Source: Acidobacteriota bacterium
GTDB lineage: Bacteria; Acidobacteriota; Terriglobia; Bryobacterales; UBA6623
Reading direction: 5' to 3'
DNA: 56,593 nt
Assembly: GCA_027592785.1 (NCBI GenBank)
Contig: JAQCLD010000014.1
Coordinates: forward strand, 1-56,593
Shown here: positions 1-7,522 of the stretch, piece after piece
How the letters are laid out: the number at the start of each line of letters is the position of its first letter
How positions within the stretch are numbered: position 1 is the first letter of the stretch
Made by a program: the position numbers and the translations under genes
The notes under the pieces: generated by a model
What the model saw: the letters and a program-made list of their open reading frames with translations, nothing else
The model's database searches: none
Told to the model about the DNA's origin: nothing

Positions 1-139
1 CGACCCATGCCTCAAGTGTGCCCCAAAACATTTCCCTCCAAACATGTTTATTTGTACAATCTTCAGGCGTGAGCCGATCCAACAGGGCGCCGGTCTGTGG
101 TCTAATTTTGGAGCGCCGTTCTCACGGGGCCAGGACATT

Positions 140-463
140 TCAATACCGGAATGTAGACGATAGGCCCCAAGAAACATCGTGGAGACTGCCGTTTCGAAGT
201 TCCAGTGCTAGAACCATCCATAAATCAGTGCCGCTGAATGCGCTCTTCCCCGAGAACGTAATCAAGTTGTCGTAGCCGCTGGTCACTGGTTGAATCGATC
301 GAATGGTGAAGTACTCGTATGTGGCTGTCGGCCAAGCGGCGGAATAAATTGTCTCTGCGACGGACTCCACGAAGCTCTCGGGATCCGTCTCGGCTGCTTG
401 TGCCCCTGCGCTGCAGCCCAGGACCCAAAAGCAAACGACGCACCAGTGTGCCAGGCGGCTCAG
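140..463 (-). CDS. possible small lipoprotein, non-standard start
   Basis: About 107 codons run from a CTG at 461-463 to a stop at 140. The first residues (MSRLAHW, then a hydrophobic CVVCFWVLGC stretch) look like a lipoprotein signal peptide, with VLGC as lipobox and Cys17 as the lipidated residue. The mature part is unremarkable (ETDPESFVESVAET, later SGYDNLITFSG) and matches no family I recognise. No ATG, GTG or TTG is in frame before the upstream stop at 500-502, and there is no clear ribosome binding site. An ATG at 501-503 in another frame could mean a frameshift. It may therefore be a CTG-started gene, a frameshifted gene or a decaying one. Confidence 0.3.
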   Translation of the reverse strand: MSRLAHWCVVCFWVLGCSAGAQAAETDPESFVESVAETIYSAAWPTATYEYFTIRSIQPVTSGYDNLITFSGKSAFSGTDLWMVLALELRNGSLHDVSWGLSSTFRY

Positions 464-503
464 TAGCGATCGCTGAAGTTTGTGAACTGTGTGTGTTAAT
501 CAT

Positions 504-858
504 GGCGTCCTCTGCTGCGCTAACTAATTTCGAATTGACCAGGAGTCGGAATATCGTGTCCGGCGCTCTCCGTTCGCCTAGGTAATGACTCCAGGCTCGA
601 ACTTCTTTCACGAAAGGCAATCCGCGGAAGCACCGTACGGCAAGAACGCCAGTTGGACGGAAGAATGGACGTTGGTTCGGCGGCCCAACCGGCCGCAAGA
701 TTCAGGATCGAGGACTTAGACGGCCCGACGCGATGAATGCACTTTCTGTTGAGAGGTCTCGCCGAGGACGCGCTCCCTGGCCGGGCGCGGGCGCACGCGC
801 GCATCGCAAGGTTCCGATCGCGCCGTATACGAGCCGTGGGGTGTTCGCCTCGGGCGAA
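504..858. other. no recognisable gene
   Basis: Both strands are open in places because of the high G+C content, but I see no credible start, no family signature and no repeat. The stretch ends where the intron-like sequence begins with GTGCG. Confidence 0.4.
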
Positions 859-1080
859 GTGCGCCCGTTAGCTTAAAAGGGGAGGTTTTCACGCGGTGCC
901 CACAATCTCGCTGGGCACAGTCACCTGGCCGCCCTTACTGCTCTGGGGGCGTACCCGCCCAAGGGAAGCCTTGAACGGCAGGCGCGCACTACCGGCTGCT
1001 AGCCGCACCGGTTAAGTGGTGGGCGCTAACAGGACGCCGCTAGGCCGCTATTCCAAGGCTCCGCCTCTAATCTTTCCGGC
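859..1080 (+). mobile_element. truncated group II intron, 5' (domain I) end
   Basis: The segment opens with GTGCGCCCG, which fits the GUGYG 5' consensus of group II introns. It continues with short self-complementary blocks, and sequence such as AACGGCAGGCGCGCACTACC and GGCTGCTAGCCGC near 974-1010 is what I recall from the 5' ribozyme region of bacterial group II introns. No reverse-transcriptase gene and no domain V/VI follow before 1141, so this would be a 5' fragment only. The right end is approximate. Identification rests on pattern memory rather than a covariance search, so confidence is moderate. Confidence 0.45.
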
Positions 1081-1140
1081 CGGCCGGGCGGGGTTTCAGG
1101 GGCCTTGGACCACCGACAGCATCGATCACTTCTTCATGGC

Positions 1141-1266
1141 CGTGTACGATAGGTGTACGATAAACCCGGCAGTGTAGTACTTTTGGCACTTTTGGTCCTT
1201 TTTAGAATCAATAACTTACGTGTTTTCAATCCCTGGCCCAGGTACGAATCCCATCCTCACCGCCAG
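1141..1266 (+). repeat. 126-bp direct repeat, left copy (att-like)
   Basis: This copy aligns without gaps to 6195-6320, with about 110 of 126 positions identical by hand. It starts with a tandem TGTACGATA motif and contains TTTTTAGAAT and TTACGTGTTTTCAAT blocks. It ends with a segment resembling the T-arm and acceptor end of tRNA-Ser (TACGAATCCCAT then CCTCACCGCCA at 1243-1265). The T-loop has A where tRNA has the second T, and no tRNA body is present, so it is not a functional tRNA. Two same-orientation copies flanking a toxin-rich segment suggest attachment sites. Confidence 0.75.
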
Positions 1267-1300
1267 CCTGTTCCAAGGAGCCGCGTAAGGGTCAGTTCGC

Positions 1301-1327
1301 GAGCGATAGAAATGCTTGCTATCGCTC
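1301..1327 (+). promoter_or_regulatory. inverted repeat, distal putative Fic operator
   Basis: GAGCGATAG (1301-1309) is followed after nine bases by its exact reverse complement CTATCGCTC (1319-1327). The same arms and the same spacer length recur 44 bp downstream over the fic start, about four helical turns away. This is the arrangement expected of paired operator sites. Confidence 0.6.
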
Positions 1328-1342
1328 ACAGAGGGACTTATT

Positions 1343-1373
1343 ATGAGCGATAGAAGAGGACGCTATCGCTCAT
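1343..1373 (+). promoter_or_regulatory. inverted repeat over the fic RBS and start
   Basis: ATGAGCGATAG (1343-1353) pairs with CTATCGCTCAT (1363-1373) across a nine-base spacer. The spacer contains most of the only Shine-Dalgarno-like run (AGAGGA, 1355-1360), and the right arm includes the first two bases of the ATG at 1372. As DNA it can be an operator. As RNA it would place the RBS in a hairpin loop and the start codon in the stem, so it could reduce translation. Confidence 0.65.
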
Positions 1374-2523
1374 GGGTTGGAATTGGCAACAGCGGGATTG
1401 GCCCCATTTCACATGGGATCAGGCACTCCTCCGCAAGGCGGAGGAGGAGTTCCTCGTCGGCAGCGGTGTGGTCCTTGGCGCCGTCAAGCATCTCGGCGAC
1501 GAAGACCGCAACTTGCTCACAGTCGAATCTATCAGCACCGAGGCCCTGACCACATCCGAGATCGAAGGTGAGATCCTCGACCGCGCAAGCGTTCAATCCT
1601 CTATCCGAAAGGCGCTTGGCCTCGCCACCGACAAACGCCGGGTCCGCCCGGCGGAAGCGGGGGTCGCCGAAATGATGACCGGCCTCTACCGTTTCTATCA
1701 GGAGCCTCTTGAAGAAGAAACCCTTTGGAACTGGCACCGCCAGCTCATGAAGGGGAGGGAGGATCTCAAGGATATCGGGCGGTACCGGCGTAGCGAGGAG
1801 CCGATCCAGGCGGTCTCCGGCGCACTCTACAGCCCGGTGGTTCACTTCGAGGGCCCGTCATCGAAGGCAGTGCCCAAAGAAATGGCGCGCTTCGTCAAGT
1901 GGTTCAACTCCACCGCCCCGAGCGGACCGCAGCCGTTGCCAGCCGTGACGCGGGCCGCGATCGCGCATCTTTACTTTGAATCCATCCACCCGTTCGAAGA
2001 CGGCAACGGGCGCATTGGCCGCGCGATCTCCGAGAAGGCGCTGGCGCAAGGCGTCGGCCAGGCGAGCTTGACCGCGCTCGCAGAAACCATCCTCATCCGG
2101 CGGAAGGCCTACTATGCAGCGCTGGAGGCGGCGAACACGGGCAACGAGATTACGAAGTGGCTCGCGTGGTTCGCCGGGATCGCCATCGAGGCCCAGCGGC
2201 GGACAGCGGCGCGCGCGGAGTTCCTGATTGACAAGACCCGGCTGCTGGACCGTCTCCGCAACAAGCTGAACGAGCGCCAGGAAACGGCCCTGCTACGGAT
2301 CTTGCACGAGGGCCCGGAAGGTTTCAAAGGCGGCTTGAGCGCCGGCAACTACATGAAGATCACCGGCGCATCGGCCGCGACGGCTACGCGCGACCTCGCC
2401 GACATGGTGGAAATGGGCGCGCTCACCCGCAGCGGCGAAAAGCGCTACGCGCGTTACGCAGCGGCGATCCCGTTAAGGCTGGTTTCTCCTGTGACGATCG
2501 GCAGGCACGGCCACCTCACGTGA
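1372..2523 (+). CDS. Fic/DOC family protein, DUF4172 N-terminus
   Basis: A 383-residue Fic protein. The start MGWNWQQRDWPHFTW is typical of the DUF4172 N-terminal domain. An inhibitory-helix motif TSEIEG (residues 61-66, consensus S/TxxxEG) precedes the Fic core with its full catalytic motif HPFEDGNGRIGR (206-217). This predicts an active AMP-transferase held off by its own Glu65 (class II). The C-terminus (about 300-370) reads as a winged helix that could bind the inverted repeats at the gene's start; autoregulation is inference. The gene lies inside the repeat-flanked island, convergent with the orphan gene and hipBA. The ATG at 1372 is favoured by the domain start. Confidence 0.93.
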   Translation: MGWNWQQRDWPHFTWDQALLRKAEEEFLVGSGVVLGAVKHLGDEDRNLLTVESISTEALTTSEIEGEILDRASVQSSIRKALGLATDKRRVRPAEAGVAEMMTGLYRFYQEPLEEETLWNWHRQLMKGREDLKDIGRYRRSEEPIQAVSGALYSPVVHFEGPSSKAVPKEMARFVKWFNSTAPSGPQPLPAVTRAAIAHLYFESIHPFEDGNGRIGRAISEKALAQGVGQASLTALAETILIRRKAYYAALEAANTGNEITKWLAWFAGIAIEAQRRTAARAEFLIDKTRLLDRLRNKLNERQETALLRILHEGPEGFKGGLSAGNYMKITGASAATATRDLADMVEMGALTRSGEKRYARYAAAIPLRLVSPVTIGRHGHLT

Positions 2524-2797
2524 GGTTTTGGCTTGGTTCGCTCTGCTAGCCTGCGTTGAAAGCGGGAGCGCATCTTGTTGACGCGCCTCGCAATGCCGTC
2601 CTCTACCTGACCAGGATGTTGCAGCAGTATACCTTGCTTCTCGCATCCCGAGGCGCCCGTCGTTGCCGCACTCCGAACTTTGGCACTAGTCTATTCCGGG
2701 AACGGGCCCGGCATCCAGCATGAGCCGCGGCGGCAAGAAAGGGCTATCGCCCAGCCAGCCCACTCGTCGGCTTCCGCTTCCCCTCCACCGATCCCGT

Positions 2798-3364
2798 CTA
2801 TTCCTCGCTCGGGTCGGTCGTTTGCAGCGACAGGCTCTGCATCCACCGGGTCCGGCGGTCCTTGCGTTCGTCCAGCGCTACATAAAGGCTCTTGCCGCTC
2901 CCGAGCAGGAGGAGCAGGTCGCTCACAAAACGCGGCAGTGCGGTGACATAGGCGCCCCAGCGCGGCTCGCCGCGCACCTTGTGTAAGACGGCAATGCCCG
3001 GCGGCGCCTTGTAGACAGGCAGGCTGTCGCCGCGGTAGGTGCGGTATTGCGGGACGCCTCGTTCGTCGTGCGCTTGCGCGTCGTCAATCGTCATATGGAG
3101 GTGGCGCGACGGCGCATCGTCGCCGAAAATTGCCAACTCGTAGCGCTCACCCACTCGTTTCTTTGGGGAGGTCGACGTGCCCACAATCGTTAGGTCAGTG
3201 TTGAACCGGAACACTGGATCGCGGTAATCGACATCGCGACTCGGGCGCGTCAGATACATTTCGTAGTTGATCGCCGCCCGGACTTCGACGTGGTAGTCCT
3301 CAACGCGAATTGCAAGGGAAGTATACTCGTCCTCCGCTTTGCGGCGGGTCTTCTTGCGGGCCAT
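2798..3364 (-). CDS. hypothetical protein downstream of hipBA
   Basis: 188 residues if translated from the ATG at 3362-3364, which has a strong Shine-Dalgarno (AGGAGGGA) about seven bases upstream; a longer in-frame version starting at 3439 lacks one. The N-terminus is basic (MARKKTRRKAEDEY). The middle is predicted beta-rich (VEVRAAINYEMYL, FNTDLTIVGTST) and a hydrophobic run VSDLLLLLGSG lies near the C-terminus. No family is recognised. It follows hipA on the same strand after 158 bp and converges on fic, so it may be an accessory of the toxin pair or independent cargo. Confidence 0.7.
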   Translation of the reverse strand: MARKKTRRKAEDEYTSLAIRVEDYHVEVRAAINYEMYLTRPSRDVDYRDPVFRFNTDLTIVGTSTSPKKRVGERYELAIFGDDAPSRHLHMTIDDAQAHDERGVPQYRTYRGDSLPVYKAPPGIAVLHKVRGEPRWGAYVTALPRFVSDLLLLLGSGKSLYVALDERKDRRTRWMQSLSLQTTDPSEE

Positions 3365-3522
3365 CAGCGCTCCCTCCTCAGGCTCGAACGCTCCCAATCT
3401 TACCCGTAGGCGCCGCGCGTGCTGCCGGCCTCGGTTCACTTTTTGAAAACCCTACTGAGGAGAGGTAGAGAACCCCGCTAGCTTAGTCTCTCCGGTCACG
3501 CCGGACAGCGGGGGTGCCGGTC

Positions 3523-4779
3523 TTAGCGCCCGCGTTCAGCAGCGGCAAGGTCGTCGTGCTCGAAGGCCGAAGCCATGCGGTCGATTTCGGCAGCAGCGAG
3601 TCCCAGCCTTGCGGCTTCCTTTCGCCAAGCGCGTACGGATCGTGCCACCTCGCGGGCGATCTTGCGGGCCTCAGCCGCTTTGAGCCCAAAATACTCCGCA
3701 ACCTCAAATGCCAGATCAAGCGATGCCGTGGGGTCGTCGAGCGTAATCGTCGTGCTCAGCACACGCGGCTTGACGTCGAGCGGAACCGGATTGAGATCGT
3801 ACGCCGGCGCAAGCCGCCATCCGGCTCCCCCTGTCCACAGGAAGCCGTGATTGCGCAGGTGATCGTCCGTGTTTGAAATCAGCACGCTGAAGACGATCCG
3901 GCGCCACAGCGAGGCCATGTCCTGCTTGGGCGCTGCGCCGTGTTGCCGCAGCGCGTCGACAAATTCCAGATAGCTGCGGGTTTCATTGTCCTTGGCTCCG
4001 AGCATGCTCATCGCCGAAAGATAGGGCAAGCGCACAGAGCCTTCGCGGTCGAAGCGGCGCAGCAGCAGGACAGGCCGATCGGCTACGGTTTCGAGACGCC
4101 ATTCCGGTACGTCGATGCCGGACTGGCGCGCTAGAGACAGCGCGACGGCTTCCCACCCGACGACATTGGTTTCGTCGGAGCGATTGGGGAACTTGGCAAT
4201 GGTCAGCTGGCCGTCGCGATCCCGGACCGAGGCTTTGGGACGCGCGCCGCCGAGCGAGGAGCCGGGAGCGAGAAGGAGTCGCAGGTCTTGGTCGTCTTCG
4301 GAATCGTCGGCGACGTGATCGGCCGCCGACAACAGACGCGGAAGCTCCAGCAGGGGCGGGATCTTGCGGGCGCTGTAAGGAGCGAGGAACGGCCCGCCTG
4401 GTTCGGCGTCGAAGCGCAAAGCGCCTTGTCTGGCCTCATCGTCCACCAGCAACAGATAGTCGATCTCGCGCAGCGTTCGCGGAGCGGTCTTCTCTTTCGC
4501 CGCGCGGCGGCGCTCGGCGCGGCGCATCAACACGCGCCCCCAACGGTCGGGAGCAGAATCGCCGATGGCCCCGAACAGCGGTTTATCGGAAGCCGTGTGG
4601 TACGGACCCGGTCCCAGGCCCAGTGCCGGTTCGAGCGAGAAGCGGCGGGGATCGGAAAGCCACTCGCGGTCGTACTCGAACGAAGCGCTCTCGCGGTCTC
4701 GTCGCATCCGGGACCAGAGCCGTCCGACCAGGACCGGCTCATTGTCGAGATCGGCGTGGACGAGAGTTTCGGTCTCCAT
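3523..4779 (-). CDS. hipA: HipA-family serine/threonine kinase toxin
   Basis: 418 residues. The N-terminal HipA domain (FEYDREWL, then ALGLGPGPY, FGAIGDSAPDRWGR) leads to a glycine-rich loop GSSLGGARPK (173-182), where the regulatory autophosphorylated serine sits in HipA. The catalytic loop SNTDDHLRNHGF (302-313) and the metal-binding APAYDLNP (324-331) follow, so all kinase elements are intact. E. coli HipA phosphorylates glutamyl-tRNA synthetase; the target here is unknown. The ATG overlaps the stop of hipB by one base (TAATG), indicating translational coupling, the usual antitoxin-first order. A short GC hairpin (3489-3503) lies just past the stop. Confidence 0.93.
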   Translation of the reverse strand: METETLVHADLDNEPVLVGRLWSRMRRDRESASFEYDREWLSDPRRFSLEPALGLGPGPYHTASDKPLFGAIGDSAPDRWGRVLMRRAERRRAAKEKTAPRTLREIDYLLLVDDEARQGALRFDAEPGGPFLAPYSARKIPPLLELPRLLSAADHVADDSEDDQDLRLLLAPGSSLGGARPKASVRDRDGQLTIAKFPNRSDETNVVGWEAVALSLARQSGIDVPEWRLETVADRPVLLLRRFDREGSVRLPYLSAMSMLGAKDNETRSYLEFVDALRQHGAAPKQDMASLWRRIVFSVLISNTDDHLRNHGFLWTGGAGWRLAPAYDLNPVPLDVKPRVLSTTITLDDPTASLDLAFEVAEYFGLKAAEARKIAREVARSVRAWRKEAARLGLAAAEIDRMASAFEHDDLAAAERGR

Positions 4780-5114
4780 TACTCTTGATCCTTTCTTTTC
4801 GGATTCGTCGTCTTGCGGCGCGAGAGTCGGACGCGTTCGGGAAGACGTTCTTCCTCCAACTCGCGGCCGACCGCGTCAAAGCGCGGGTCGGCCACATCGG
4901 CCAGCCGGTCGATCATGCCGAGCACGAACAGCACGGTAGAGTAAAGGCCCAGGGATACGCTCGGATCTCCGCGCTCCACCCGGCCCAAGGTTTTGCGGGT
5001 GGTCGAAGCTCGCTCGGCAAGGACAGCCATGGGAATGCGCCGCCGCAACCGGGCGTCTCGGATGTCCTGGCCCAGCTTGCGCAGGGCGCGTGCAACAGGA
5101 ATTGGCGTTTCCAT
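4779..5114 (-). CDS. hipB: HipB-like XRE-family antitoxin
   Basis: 111 residues from the ATG at 5112-5114; a longer in-frame start at 5156 would run into the putative operator and is less likely. Residues about 12-68 form an XRE helix-turn-helix (LGQDIRDARLRRRIPMAVLA, then TTRKTLGRVERGDPSVSL). The tail is rich in Lys, Arg and Glu. In this family HipB neutralises HipA and represses its own promoter. Its stop overlaps the hipA start by one base. The direct repeats just upstream are candidate binding sites. Confidence 0.88.
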   Translation of the reverse strand: METPIPVARALRKLGQDIRDARLRRRIPMAVLAERASTTRKTLGRVERGDPSVSLGLYSTVLFVLGMIDRLADVADPRFDAVGRELEEERLPERVRLSRRKTTNPKRKDQE

Positions 5115-5123
5115 AACGAGTCG

Positions 5124-5154
5124 TAAAGTTCCCACTAATAAGATTAAAGTACCC
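5124..5154 (-). promoter_or_regulatory. putative hipBA operator, direct repeat
   Basis: The + strand reads TAAAGTTCCC at 5124-5133 and TAAAGTACCC at 5145-5154: nine of ten positions match, 21 bp apart, so on the same face of the helix. The repeats end about 10 bp before the hipB ATG, in an unusually A/T-rich patch that is also the likely promoter. Confidence 0.45.
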
Positions 5155-5438
5155 ATTGGTACCCGCTAAGTCAAGATCTACGAGGTAGAGTAGAACTCGG
5201 TCTAGTCCTTGGATGCCCACGGGAGGGGACGGCGGAGGAACGCCTCCCAAGGACTCTTGTCCGGTGCCGGCTTCACCACTTCCGTGGGTCTCGGTACGGG
5301 CTGGTGCTCGCCCCGCGCTTTGCTCCAGCCGCGGGCGACCGAGGCCAGACGAGCTGTGCGAGGCGGATGGGTTTTCGAACCCTGAACGCTAGAAGACCTG
5401 CATGACAAATACCTTGGCCTAATAGAATTCGGGCACCT
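5155..5438. other. intergenic, no gene recognised
   Basis: The minus strand has an open frame ending at 5202 (…PWEAFLRRPLPWASKD) that could be the tail of a lost protein, but it has no start signal and no family signature. A TTCGAACCC run near 5366 resembles a tRNA T-loop without a surrounding cloverleaf. Confidence 0.3.
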
Positions 5439-5861
5439 TCACTGAAAGCACAGCATCTCAACCGCTTTCAGGTTGAAACGTGATGCGGCCAGCACCTGAA
5501 CGTCGATCAAGAATGCCGTTGAAGCCGGCTTCGCGTGCCGGACCACGCACTCCAGCGTCGCGGCAGCGGTTCGCACGGTTACGAATTGATCGACAGCTAA
5601 GCTCTGGTTGAACTCCAAGCCGAACCCGTCGGCAGAGATGTCGCGAATTACGCCCGGTCAGTCCAACACGCAGCCCTTCTCGTCCTGCCAGTAAAGCCGG
5701 ACGAGCAGTTGAGTCCAGAATCTGTTGGTCCGGGCGCCGCTCTGGCGCAGTTTCTCCGGTCGGGCCGTGCTTTTAACGGCAGGCGAGTCAGATACGTGAA
5801 GCTTGGGTGAAGTTGAGCGACTTAACCGAGACGGAGGTCGCTGCCGCGTCACTATGTCCAT
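5439..5861 (-). pseudogene. PilZ-domain protein interrupted by one stop
   Basis: Reading from the ATG at 5859-5861, the frame gives an N-terminal extension, then SGARTNRF…LLVRLYWQDEKG, followed by a TGA at 5658-5660. It continues in the same frame as PGVIRDISADGFGLEFNQS to a second stop at 5439-5441. RDISADG is the DxSxxG part of the PilZ cyclic-di-GMP site, and an upstream RxxxR-like basic segment is present. The two halves are separated by one in-frame TGA, most simply a Trp (TGG) changed to a stop. It is a recent pseudogene or a sequencing error; readthrough is less likely. Confidence 0.6.
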
Positions 5862-6194
5862 TTTTTACCCGAACGGACGGCTGCAGCGGATCGAAGGGTC
5901 CGACGACCCCACACCGACGAGGTTCCGACAGTGGTTCGAGCTGATTCACAGACACACCCCTCTGCCACCGCCTCTCTTTAGCACGCCGATTTTCCCGCAA
6001 GGGAGAAGCGCAGGACGTCGGCGCGCTCGCTGTTGAGGTCGCTTTCATCGCCTCCTGAAAGCGTCGCGACGCGAGCGAACCAACAGCGAGTGGCAGCTAG
6101 GCGGGTTCGACACAATCTTGGGATGGGGAATCGTCGGAGTGGGATGCTATGACCACGTCACGGACCGTCAACTCGATGTCCGCCAATCTCCTGC
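5862..6194. other. intergenic, no gene recognised
   Basis: About 330 bp between the broken PilZ gene and the right repeat. I see no convincing reading frame, hairpin terminator or integrase remnant. Confidence 0.4.
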
Positions 6195-6320
6195 CGTGTA
6201 CGATAGGTGTACGATAAACCCGGTAGTGCTGTATTTTTAGCACTTTTGGATCTTTTTAGAATCCATAAGTTACGTGTTTTCAATGGTTTGCCCGAGTACG
6301 AATCCCACCCTCACCGCCAG
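6195..6320 (+). repeat. 126-bp direct repeat, right copy (att-like)
   Basis: Ungapped partner of 1141-1266. Most differences cluster at 6285-6295, just before the tRNA-Ser-like end (TACGAATCCCAC then CCTCACCGCCA, 6297-6319). Both copies share the same non-canonical base in the T-loop, so they descend from one degenerate unit. The copy ends 57 bp from the stop of the Gfo/Idh/MocA gene, which marks the right border of the island. Confidence 0.75.
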
Positions 6321-6377
6321 CTTTTTCTGTTGTAGATTCAACCAGTTGGCGCAAGGTCTTTCTTTCGTGGGAGCGCG

Positions 6378-7412
6378 CTATGCGCGGAGCTTCAAGACCT
6401 GCCCGGTCGCGTTGGACTCGTAGCAGGCCTCGACGAGGGCGATCGTTTTTAGGTAATCCTCGCCGGTGGTCTCGAAGGGCTTGTCGTTCAGCATGCAGTC
6501 GGTGAAGTGGCGCTGCAATGAGTAGACGCAGTCGCCAGCGAAGCCCTTGCGGTTGTGTTCGTACTTGATCGCGCGAGGAGGCTGGCCCAGCGGCTTGAAG
6601 GTGAGCCGGCCTTCTAGGTCGAGTTCGATGTGGCCTTTGCTGCCGTCGACGCGAACCGTTCCGAACGTATAGCGTGCATCCGCGGCGTCGCTCTCGTTGT
6701 AGCGGCTGGCATCGAGCAACGCGGTGGCGCCGGATTCAAACGTTGCCGTGATGATGCCGGCGTCTTCGCCGGCGATATCGGGGTTGCGCTTGCGGAGTTG
6801 GGAATAGATCGACTCGATCTCGCCGCCAAGGAAGCGGAAGGTGTCGAGAAAATGCACCGCCGTTTCGTAGACCAACAAGCGCGGGTACGTACGGAAGAAC
6901 GGTTGCCGTGCGAGGTAGGCATCGGGCTGCCAGCCGTCGCCCATCCGCATGCGAACGCTAATGGAGAAGAGTTCTCCAAACGTGCCCTCGTCCAACTGGC
7001 GCTTGATCTCCCGATACCAAGGCTGCCAGCGCCAATTCTCGTGGACTAGGAAGCGAATGCCCGCGTCACGAGCGACGCCAACGATCTGAAGGCTCTCTTC
7101 GAGCGTTGGCGCGAGAGGCTTTTGGCAGATGACGTGGATGCCTCTTGCCGCCGCCAACCTGACGACGTCCAGGTGCGTTTCGGGCGGCGTGATGATATCG
7201 ATGAAGTCGGGCCGGAGTTCGTCGAGGAGCGTTTGCAGCCCCTCCCACGTTGCGGTGCGCGGGATGCCGTAAGTCTCCGCGACTTCGAGGGCTTTCTTTT
7301 GGTTGCGATTGCAGACCGCTAGGATCTCGACTTCTGGAATGCGAGTCCAGGCTTCGTATTGATAGCGGCTGAAGTAACCGGCTCCGATACAGATGCCCCT
7401 CAGCGACTTCAT
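6378..7412 (-). CDS. Gfo/Idh/MocA-family oxidoreductase
   Basis: 344 residues, usual length for the family. The N-terminal Rossmann fold has GICIGAGYFSRYQ as the NAD(P)-binding turn. The EKP-equivalent motif is CQKPLA (Gln for Glu) near residue 97. The C-terminal alpha/beta domain carries ETAVHFLDTF, whose His is the usual catalytic residue. Members oxidise or reduce sugars, inositols and related alcohols; the substrate cannot be told from sequence. There is no signal peptide, so it is cytoplasmic. It diverges from the DUF5060 gene, so the two may share a regulatory region. First clearly chromosomal gene right of the island. Confidence 0.9.
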   Translation of the reverse strand: MKSLRGICIGAGYFSRYQYEAWTRIPEVEILAVCNRNQKKALEVAETYGIPRTATWEGLQTLLDELRPDFIDIITPPETHLDVVRLAAARGIHVICQKPLAPTLEESLQIVGVARDAGIRFLVHENWRWQPWYREIKRQLDEGTFGELFSISVRMRMGDGWQPDAYLARQPFFRTYPRLLVYETAVHFLDTFRFLGGEIESIYSQLRKRNPDIAGEDAGIITATFESGATALLDASRYNESDAADARYTFGTVRVDGSKGHIELDLEGRLTFKPLGQPPRAIKYEHNRKGFAGDCVYSLQRHFTDCMLNDKPFETTGEDYLKTIALVEACYESNATGQVLKLRA

Positions 7413-7522
7413 TTCGCCACTCTGTTACAGGGCCGGGCCGCAAGCGAGCAATTCATGGCCAAGCGTCCAATATCCCAGATTACCGTCCCTATATATACTT
7501 GTTGTTGCCGAGGGAGGCGCAG

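Noticed and set aside
1175-1265. Complete tRNA-Ser gene in the left repeat
   Set aside because: Only the 3' third matches; no acceptor 5' strand, D-arm or anticodon arm, and the T-loop is altered.
2680-2986. Two short plus-strand frames opposite the orphan gene
   Set aside because: They overlap the strong-RBS orphan gene on the minus strand and have no family signal.
5355-5380. T-loop-like GGTTTTCGAACCC
   Set aside because: No cloverleaf can be drawn around it on either strand.
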